A DNA stretch of 19,388 nt. Source: an uncultured Collinsella sp. (GTDB taxonomy: Bacteria; Actinomycetota; Coriobacteriia; Coriobacteriales; Coriobacteriaceae). Both the position numbers and the translations under genes were made by a program. A model generated the notes under the pieces. That model made no database searches, was not told the origin of the DNA, and worked only from the letters and a program-made list of their open reading frames with translations. Position 1 is the stretch's first letter; every line of letters begins with the position of its first letter. Positions 13,863 through 19,388 of the stretch are shown piece by piece. Location of the stretch: positions 1 through 19,388 of the forward strand of contig CABSNL010000037.1 of assembly GCA_902479095.1 (NCBI GenBank), in the 5' to 3' direction.

Positions 13863-14972
13863 TTAGAGAAGTTCTTTGCGAGAAGCCAAGTAGGCGTGAG
13901 CATGGCGCTCAAGAACCTCGTCCTCAACGCCCGTTAGACGAATGGCGCCGAGCGCTGCGGGCAGCGGCAACATACTGCGGTTCGAGCGGACAAACTGCTG
14001 CCTGCGGAACTCCTCGATATATGCGGCAGGCTCCAGATCGAAGGCAAGCTCCTCGATACCAAAGTCCTCCAGGCAGTCATCGACCTCAAAAACGTAATCG
14101 ATATCGAAGTCGCAGGCATCATGTGCTAGGCGCGCCTCAAAGCGCATGCCCTCAGACAACAGCTGGTAGGCAGGGACCTGCGAAGCGGCATCGCCCAAGC
14201 AGGCGCGCAGGGCACGCTCCCCCATCTTGCCAAAATCGAGCGCATGGCGGGCACTCGGGTTCGTGGCCATCAGTACGTCCTTGCGGGCAGTCTGAGACCA
14301 CTGAACGGCATTAACGAGCGCGACCTCCTCGCCCGCAAGAATCTCGGGGACGGTCTCAGTAAACTGATTCCAGCGGGACTTGCTGCTCGAAAGCATGGTG
14401 CCAACAAGTACCGCATAGCCGAGCTTGAGGTCCTCGGGGTCCGCCTCGCGAACAAGGTCGAGGTCACACACGACCAGGCCCGGCTCGGGACGGAACGCGA
14501 TAGCGGGAAGCGCATTCACCGACGAGGCGACGAGCGGCTTCATGGTCGTCGCGACCGTGAGCATGGCGTCGAACGTCGTCGGCAGCAAGGCACACTCGGT
14601 GCGACCGCACCACTGATTGGCACACCAGCAAACTACCGAGCAGGTTGCGGCATCGCCAACGGCAACAACGAGATCGTCGCAGGTAATGCCATTAGCCGAC
14701 AGGGCGCCAAAGACGGTATCGGCATCGGCCAGCGTAGCACCGGCAGGCGAAACCTCAAGCGAAAGCTGCGACACGGCAAAACCAGCGTCGACCAGCGCAC
14801 GCTCGACGACCTCACCAAAGCGCTCGGAGGTGGCGTCGTTCCAAACCACCATCGCGCGCTTAGGCTTGCCCACAGCCGAGGCAAACATGCGCGACAGTTC
14901 CTCAAACGCGCCAAGACCGACGCGAACATCGACACTACGGTTTTGGAAATTGATGAGTTGACGGCGAATCAT
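13863..14972 (-). CDS. aroB: Degenerate 3-dehydroquinate synthase-like protein
   Basis: This 369-residue protein lines up end to end with AroB, the second shikimate-pathway enzyme. Landmarks retained: the N-terminal FQNRSVDVRVGLGAFEEL, LVVAVGD where AroB has its NAD-binding Gly-rich loop, LLPTTFDA for the PTTLLA motif, GLVVCDLDLV and LKLGYAVLV. The active site is lost by family alignment: the VGGK lysine is Met144, the zinc-binding Glu of GxAE is Val188, the two histidines of NFGHTxxH are Lys249 and Arg253, and the HGE histidine is absent. The start ATG 14970-14972 shares four bases (ATGA) with the aroK stop. The reading frame is intact with normal codon use, so it is probably expressed as a non-catalytic or repurposed protein. 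Catalytic dehydroquinate synthase is unlikely. Confidence 0.85.
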   Translation of the reverse strand: MIRRQLINFQNRSVDVRVGLGAFEELSRMFASAVGKPKRAMVVWNDATSERFGEVVERALVDAGFAVSQLSLEVSPAGATLADADTVFGALSANGITCDDLVVAVGDAATCSVVCWCANQWCGRTECALLPTTFDAMLTVATTMKPLVASSVNALPAIAFRPEPGLVVCDLDLVREADPEDLKLGYAVLVGTMLSSSKSRWNQFTETVPEILAGEEVALVNAVQWSQTARKDVLMATNPSARHALDFGKMGERALRACLGDAASQVPAYQLLSEGMRFEARLAHDACDFDIDYVFEVDDCLEDFGIEELAFDLEPAAYIEEFRRQQFVRSNRSMLPLPAALGAIRLTGVEDEVLERHAHAYLASRKELL

Positions 14973-15502
14973 AGCAATCCACGCTCCAAAAGCATCTCGG
15001 CACAAAGGTAGGAAACGTCCTCGAAGGACTTGTTGCGAATATCAAGGGTAATATCGGCGGCCTGGCGATACAGCGGACGGCGATGCTCAAACAGGCGCGC
15101 AGCATGCTCGGGCGAGCGGAAATCGGGCCGGGTATCGGAGCGGCGAATCTGACGCAACGAGTCCTCAAAGTCGCCTTCGAGGTACACGCAGGTACCCATC
15201 TCGTGCATCAGCTCAATGTTCACCGGCGTCTCGACGATGCCACCCCCGCACGATACCAGCAGGCTGCGCTCGCTCTGAAGCGAACGAAGTGCCGAGGTCT
15301 CGAGCTCGCGAAAACGATCCTCGCCCTCGGTCTTAAATATCTCGGTCACCGACTTGCCGCATCGACGCACAACCAAACGATCGGTATCGATGAATCGACG
15401 CTTGAACATAGTGCCCACGTTGCGCGCAAGCGTCGACTTGCCCGCGCCCAAAAAGCCGATAAAGAAGATATGGTCGCAGCCGTGTTTGATGTGCTGAGAC
15501 AT
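14969..15502 (-). CDS. aroK: Shikimate kinase
   Basis: This 177-residue cytoplasmic kinase should phosphorylate shikimate at the 3-hydroxyl with ATP. P-loop GFLGAGKST is at 16-24. The shikimate-binding DTD is at 39-41, Arg65 lies in EDRFRELE, the CGGG turn is at 85-88, and a C-terminal HRRPLYRQAAD segment carries the adenine/shikimate-side Arg. The lid has DTRPDF where typical enzymes have D/K-RPLL, a mild change. The substrate-binding set appears complete, unlike the aroB-like partner that overlaps its 3' end by four bases. It begins eight bases after the YqeG-type gene. Other aro genes are not in the window. Confidence 0.92.
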   Translation of the reverse strand: MSQHIKHGCDHIFFIGFLGAGKSTLARNVGTMFKRRFIDTDRLVVRRCGKSVTEIFKTEGEDRFRELETSALRSLQSERSLLVSCGGGIVETPVNIELMHEMGTCVYLEGDFEDSLRQIRRSDTRPDFRSPEHAARLFEHRRPLYRQAADITLDIRNKSFEDVSYLCAEMLLERGLL

Positions 15503-15510
15503 GGCGAAAC

Positions 15511-16008
15511 CTATTCCTCGCAGGGAAGGTCGCGCAGGGCCCGGCGCTCAAAGATACGGAAGATCTGCGTGTACCACAGGTCCTGGGTTGCCTGCGGCTT
15601 GACCAGAATAGTGTCAACGCCGGCAAAGTTTCCGCTCCACACGTCCGTGTACAGTTGATCGCCGACCAGCACGGCCTCGTCAGCCGTGGCGCCCAGACGC
15701 TTAAGACCCGCTTTGAGGGCAAAGGGCGCCGGCTTCATGGCATGGCTGATGGCCTCGAGCCCCAGCTCGCGCGCCGACGCCATAACCTGGTCGCGATGCC
15801 AGTTGTTGGACACCATGCACAGCTTAAAGCCCTTAGCATGGGCGGCCTCGAGCCAGGCGGAGACCGCAGCGGGTACCTGCTCGGTATCACGTGGCACCAG
15901 GGTGTTGTCGCGGTCGAGCAGAATGGCGCGCTTGCCGTCGGCCCAGAGGGTATCGAGGTCGATGCGATCGACCGAGGCAACATATCGTTTGGGGCTAAAA
16001 ATCCTCAT
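15511..16008 (-). CDS. YqeG-type HAD phosphatase
   Basis: This 165-residue protein belongs to the YqeG family of HAD subclass IIIA phosphatases. HAD motif I is LLDRDNTLVP, with nucleophile Asp32 and acid/base Asp34. Motif II is the Ser in MVSNN, motif III is Lys in KPAPFALKAG, and motif IV is VGDQLYTDV. Relatives include phosphatidylglycerophosphate phosphatases of the GEP4 type, but the substrate here is not established. The start ATG at 16006-16008 follows the mltG stop by two bases; a TTG at 16020 would overlap mltG and has no better ribosome site. It is followed by aroK after eight bases. In Bacillus, yqeG precedes the shikimate dehydrogenase gene, so a link with aro genes recurs. Confidence 0.9.
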   Translation of the reverse strand: MRIFSPKRYVASVDRIDLDTLWADGKRAILLDRDNTLVPRDTEQVPAAVSAWLEAAHAKGFKLCMVSNNWHRDQVMASARELGLEAISHAMKPAPFALKAGLKRLGATADEAVLVGDQLYTDVWSGNFAGVDTILVKPQATQDLWYTQIFRIFERRALRDLPCEE

Positions 16009-16010
16009 GA

Positions 16011-17366
16011 TCAATTCCAAGACTGTTGATGCTCTTCGTAGGTCTTCGAGAAATACTCTTCGTCCTGCGTAATGTAGAAATACAGGTCGTCGGAGTCAGT
16101 CGGCTCAAGGGTGGCCTTGAGCGCCTCGAGCGACGGAGAGCAAATGGGCGTGGGCGGGAGGCCCTCGTGCTTATAGGTGTTATAGGGGCTATCACTCTGC
16201 AGGTCGTCGGCGGTAACCTCGCCACCGGTGACGTACATCATGGTCGCGTCGCTGTTGAGGTAGCGCAGGCCATCGAGCTTGCCCGCCAGACGGTTGTAGA
16301 AGACCGAGGCCACATGCGCGCGCTGGTCGGCGTTGAGGCCCTCGCGCTCGACGATCGAGGCAAGGTTAACGATGTCGTAATCGGACATCTCCACGCCATA
16401 GCGCTCCTTGATCTTGGCCTCGCAGCTGGCAAAGTCAAGCGACTTATACTCGGCGTTGAACTGGTCAAGCATGGCGCGAATCACATCATCGGCGCTTGGG
16501 TCCTTACCCAGCGAATAGGTCTTGGGGAACAGGAAGCCCTCGAGCGAATCGTTCGCGGCGTCTTTAAGGAAAGCGTAATCATTCACATAATTGCTCGCCT
16601 TGGCCTGGTTAAGGAAGTCCTCCTTAGAAATGCTGTCGTATGCCTTGGCCACGCGGTCAGCGACCTGGTCAACCGTCAGACCCTCAGGGATAGTCAGCGC
16701 ATCGGAGCCCGCATTGGGGCCTTCCATGAGCTGCTGAACGACCTTGGTCGCGTCCATGAGCGTGTTGAACGAGTAGGTGCCAGGCTTAAGCGACATGTCG
16801 GCGTTGAGCTTTTTGACCGCCGCGTAATAATCCTTGGGATCTTCGACGATATGGTTCTCAGAGAGAATCGAAGCGATGCTGTCACCCGAGGCACCATCGG
16901 GAATCGTGATAGTAACTTGCTGGCCAGCAGCGACTTTCGCATCCTCACCGCCAAAGAAGCCCTTGACGGCCGGCACGACAAAGAAAACGATCGCGACAAG
17001 CGCAAGCACGGCGACAACGCCACCGATAATCATAGGCACCGGGGAGCTTTTCTTTTGGGCACCACGGCGGGCGTGCGTGTTATAGCTCGAGCGCATGGCC
17101 GGAGCAACGCCGTGCGAGCCATGAGCATGATGTGCGTGGGAGCGTGATTGCGGGGCTTGTCCCTGCGTGCGCTGGGCAGGAGCCTGTTGCTTAAAACGAG
17201 CGCCGCCAGCGGGCTGCGCGGGACGAGCGGCGGGCTGTTGAGCAGCACGCTGAGTAGGCTGAGCCGAACGCTTCGTCGGCTGCGCAGGGCGCTGACCAGG
17301 CTGAGCAGGACGCGGCGCGGGCTGCCGTGTACGATTCTGCTGGCGCGGATCGGAAGCGCTAGGCAT
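16011..17366 (-). CDS. mltG: Endolytic murein transglycosylase MltG with long disordered N-terminus
   Basis: MltG (YceG) cuts nascent peptidoglycan strands at the outer face of the membrane and ends glycan elongation. The protein has 451 residues. Residues 1-108 are Gln/Pro/Ala/Arg-rich and probably cytoplasmic, with about four heptad repeats (19-46) and a His cluster at 77-85. One membrane helix spans about 112-134. The LysM-like part (about 140-200) precedes the catalytic domain with LEGFLFPKTYSL, catalytic Glu at about 340 in LASIVEREG, and the C-terminal SPYNTYKHEGLPPTPICSP, split here as SPYNTYKHEGLPP then TPICSP. It overlaps ruvX by eight bases. RuvX followed by mltG is a conserved order in many bacteria. 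Confidence 0.95.
   Translation of the reverse strand: MPSASDPRQQNRTRQPAPRPAQPGQRPAQPTKRSAQPTQRAAQQPAARPAQPAGGARFKQQAPAQRTQGQAPQSRSHAHHAHGSHGVAPAMRSSYNTHARRGAQKKSSPVPMIIGGVVAVLALVAIVFFVVPAVKGFFGGEDAKVAAGQQVTITIPDGASGDSIASILSENHIVEDPKDYYAAVKKLNADMSLKPGTYSFNTLMDATKVVQQLMEGPNAGSDALTIPEGLTVDQVADRVAKAYDSISKEDFLNQAKASNYVNDYAFLKDAANDSLEGFLFPKTYSLGKDPSADDVIRAMLDQFNAEYKSLDFASCEAKIKERYGVEMSDYDIVNLASIVEREGLNADQRAHVASVFYNRLAGKLDGLRYLNSDATMMYVTGGEVTADDLQSDSPYNTYKHEGLPPTPICSPSLEALKATLEPTDSDDLYFYITQDEEYFSKTYEEHQQSWN
17208..17312 (-). repeat. Degenerate 21-base (seven-residue) tandem repeat in mltG
   Basis: The protein reads RPAQPGQ, RPAQPTK, RSAQPTQ, RAAQQPA and a partial ARPAQPA. Each unit is 21 bases with recurring GCTCAGCC-like blocks. 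It lies in the cytoplasmic tail, where length could vary among strains. Confidence 0.75.
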
Positions 17367-17787
17367 GCTGAACCTCCTCGTTTTTACGATCGAGCCATGT
17401 CTGCAAGAACAGGCTGGCGGCGATCATGTCAATCTTGCCCCTCATCTGCTTTTCGTTGAGCCCCTGCTCTCGCAGGATTCGCTTGGCCTCCTGCGAGGAC
17501 AGACGCTCGTCCTCAAACTCCAGCGGAAGTTCGAGCTCGTCGGCAATCTTTTGGGCCACGGCGGCGACGCGCTCGGCCTGGGGGCCGGGCTCACCGGCCA
17601 TGGTCAAGGGACGTCCGCTTACCAAGATATCGGGCTCATAGTCCTCGACCAGGTAGCGAAACGTCTTTGCCATGCCAGTTACCTCGGCAGCAGGAAGCAC
17701 CTTGACAGGCATCGCCATCTTGCCATCACGGCTCGAGACGGCAATGCCAATCCTGGTCTCCCCTATGTCCAGCGCGAGCGCGACCAC
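17359..17787 (-). CDS. ruvX: RuvX/YqgF-family Holliday junction resolvase-like nuclease
   Basis: This 142-residue RNase H-fold protein belongs to the family implicated in pre-16S rRNA 5'-end processing and proposed as a Holliday junction resolvase. Conserved acidic sites are Asp7 in ALDIGETRIGIAVS, Glu in the DERLSSQEA segment, and the Asp in KIDMIAA near the C-terminus. LVSGRPLTMAGEPGPQA is the family's central glycine-rich loop. The start is GTG (17785-17787), supported by an AGG eight bases upstream and by the beta strand that must begin there. It lies 17 bases after alaS and overlaps mltG by eight bases. The alaS-ruvX-mltG order is common in Gram-positive bacteria. Confidence 0.94.
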   Translation of the reverse strand: MVALALDIGETRIGIAVSSRDGKMAMPVKVLPAAEVTGMAKTFRYLVEDYEPDILVSGRPLTMAGEPGPQAERVAAVAQKIADELELPLEFEDERLSSQEAKRILREQGLNEKQMRGKIDMIAASLFLQTWLDRKNEEVQHA

Positions 17788-17804
17788 AGCGACAACCTAG
17801 GTTC

Positions 17805-19388
17805 TTAGGCGCCGAGCGCGGTCTTGGCGGCCGCGAGGGCATCGGCGATACCGGCAGCGTTCTTGCCACCGGCCTGGGCCATGTTGGGACGACCGCCACC
17901 GCGGCCATCGACCAGGCCCGCGATCTGCTTGATCACGTTGCCGGCGTGGAAACCGGCCTTCACGGCGTCATCGGAGCCGGCGGCGAGCAGGGCCGGGGTG
18001 CCCTTCTCGGTCACGCTGGCAACGACGCAGGCGACGGGGCCGGCAACCTTCTGGTGCACGGTATCCCAAACGTTGCGCAGGTCCGCGGCCTCGAGACCCT
18101 GAAGCTCAGCGACAACGAGCTTGTAGCCATTCAGCTCGACAGCGCCGTCGATGGCGCTGGAGATCGCATCGGAGGAGCCACCGGTGAGAGCCTTCTTGAG
18201 CTTGCCGGAAGTCTCGCGCAGCTCGGCCTGCAGGTTCTCCACGCGGGCGGGAACCTCGTCGACGCGGCACTTGAGCGCAGCGGCGGCGGCGTCAACGAGC
18301 GCCAGGCGGTCGGCCATGTAATCGAGAGCGCCCTTGGAGGTCACAGCCTCGATGCGGCGGACGTTCGAGCCCGTGGAGGACTCGGAAATGATCTTGAACA
18401 GGCCGATCTCGGCGGTATTGGCGGCATGGGTGCCACCACAGAGCTCGCGGGAGAACGGCTGGTCCTCGGCGCCTACGGAGACGACGCGGACGACGTCGCC
18501 GTACTTCTCGCCAAAGAGGGCGACAGCGCCAGCGGCCTTGGCTTCGTCGATGCCCATGACGCGAGTCACGACCGGCTTGGAAGCGAAGATCTGCTGGTTG
18601 ACCAGGTCCTCGACAGCCCTGAGCTGGTCGGAGGACAGAGCCTCGAAGTGCGTAAAGTCAAAGCGCAGGTGCTCGGGCGTCACCAGCGAGCCGGCCTGGG
18701 AGACATGCTCGCCCAGGACCTGCTTAAGCGCAGCGTCGAGCAGGTGGGTGGCGGTATGGTTGCGGCGCAGGAAACCACGGCGCTCGGCGTCGAGCGCGGC
18801 GGTCACGGCAGCACCGACGGTCAGCGTGCCCTCGGCAACGTGCGCGACGTGGGCATACAGGCCATTGTGGTTCTTGGTATCGGAAACGGTCAGCGCAACG
18901 CCCTCGGCGGAAAGCTCACCAGCGTCGCCCTGCTGGCCGCCCATCTCGGCATAGAACGGGGTGCGGTCGAGCACAACCTCGACATCCTCGCCAGCGGCAG
19001 CGGACTCGACGGACTCGCCGTTGCGAACAATGGCGACAACCTTTGCGCCCTCGATGACGTCGTTGTCATAGCCGTCGAATTCGGTCGCGGCAACCTTGTC
19101 GGAAAGCTCGACCCACACGTCGTTGAAGCTGCCCCAGGCGTCGCCCTTGGCGTTGGCGCGGGCGCGTGCCTTCTGGTCCTCCATGCAGGCGGTGAAGCCG
19201 TCCATGTCGACGTCGTGACCGGCGGCGCCGGCGATCTCGACGGTCAGGTCGATGGGGAAACCAAAGGTATCGTGCAGCTTAAAGGCAACGTCGCCCGGAA
19301 GGACGGCGCCCTCGGCGAGCGCTGCCAAGGCCTCGTCCAGGTAAACGCGGCCGTTGTCGAGCGTCGTGGAGAAACGCTCCTCCTCGGA
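17805..19388 (-). CDS. alaS: Alanyl-tRNA synthetase, C-terminal part
   Basis: The last 527 residues of AlaRS are present; the N-terminal aminoacylation core lies beyond the window edge and the frame is open to base 19388. The first visible residues, SEEERFSTTLDNG, are the conserved end of the tRNA-recognition region. Editing-domain zinc motifs are HTATHLL and CGGTHAANTAEIGLF followed by SESSTGSNVRRIEAV, which clear Ser-tRNA(Ala). The C-terminal DALA/C-Ala domain ends with GGGRPNMAQAGG. The stop is TAA at 17805-17807. It heads the ruvX-mltG-yqeG-aroK-aroB-like run. A TTG at 19328 is an internal codon, not a start. Confidence 0.97.
   Translation of the reverse strand, partial: SEEERFSTTLDNGRVYLDEALAALAEGAVLPGDVAFKLHDTFGFPIDLTVEIAGAAGHDVDMDGFTACMEDQKARARANAKGDAWGSFNDVWVELSDKVAATEFDGYDNDVIEGAKVVAIVRNGESVESAAAGEDVEVVLDRTPFYAEMGGQQGDAGELSAEGVALTVSDTKNHNGLYAHVAHVAEGTLTVGAAVTAALDAERRGFLRRNHTATHLLDAALKQVLGEHVSQAGSLVTPEHLRFDFTHFEALSSDQLRAVEDLVNQQIFASKPVVTRVMGIDEAKAAGAVALFGEKYGDVVRVVSVGAEDQPFSRELCGGTHAANTAEIGLFKIISESSTGSNVRRIEAVTSKGALDYMADRLALVDAAAAALKCRVDEVPARVENLQAELRETSGKLKKALTGGSSDAISSAIDGAVELNGYKLVVAELQGLEAADLRNVWDTVHQKVAGPVACVVASVTEKGTPALLAAGSDDAVKAGFHAGNVIKQIAGLVDGRGGGRPNMAQAGGKNAAGIADALAAAKTALGA

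Noticed and set aside
13863..14972. Ordinary functional 3-dehydroquinate synthase
   Set aside because: Overall similarity would suggest it, but the zinc and catalytic residues are replaced at every position I could align.

Overview
The window looks like part of the chromosome of a GC-rich actinobacterium of class Coriobacteriia, most like Collinsella. That placement is inferred from codon use, the gene families and their order; no search was run. The left edge is a library artefact. Bases 1-32 are a Nextera (Tn5) sequencing adapter, so the biological sequence starts at 33 inside a gene, and the assembly probably broke there. The right edge (19388) cuts alaS internally. All genes lie on the minus strand except one transcriptional regulator at 6267-7124.

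Region A (33-7124) is a sugar phosphotransferase (PTS) locus. Read 5'->3' on the minus strand it holds a fructose-type permease with EIIB-EIIC-EIIA domains (fruA), HPr (ptsH), Enzyme I (ptsI) and a 1-phosphofructokinase (fruK). The 5' end of a second fruK-like paralogue follows, cut by the adapter. A MurR/RpiR-family regulator is transcribed divergently from fruA and is the obvious candidate to control the locus. Phosphate would pass from PEP to EI (His186), HPr (His15), EIIA and EIIB (Cys12) and on to the incoming sugar. FruK would convert fructose-1-phosphate to fructose-1,6-bisphosphate. Hairpins and terminators separate most of these genes, so they are probably a series of partly independent units rather than one uniform operon. 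The 525-base gap between ptsH and fruA holds no gene, but it carries two long, near-perfect palindromic elements, the fruA terminator and a probable ptsH promoter region. A third nested inverted repeat surrounds the terminator after the regulator.

Region B (7346-12440) is a compact housekeeping run: efp, an Asp23 family gene, nusB, xseB, tlyA, nadK and recN. Gaps are 2 to 35 bases and the last three genes overlap. It has a probable promoter with a perfect TATAAT just before efp.

Region C (12600-13730) is a single M24 Xaa-Pro aminopeptidase gene lying between two terminator-like hairpins. Region D (13863-19388) is another tightly packed run: alaS (partial), ruvX, mltG, a YqeG-type HAD phosphatase, aroK and an aroB-like gene. 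The most interesting coding observation is that the AroB-like protein keeps the length and fold landmarks of dehydroquinate synthase but has lost essentially all zinc-binding and catalytic residues. It still overlaps an apparently intact shikimate kinase gene. The other items worth a second look are the three palindromic intergenic elements and a shared promoter box (TAwACTTTCA) at fruA and the truncated fruK paralogue.
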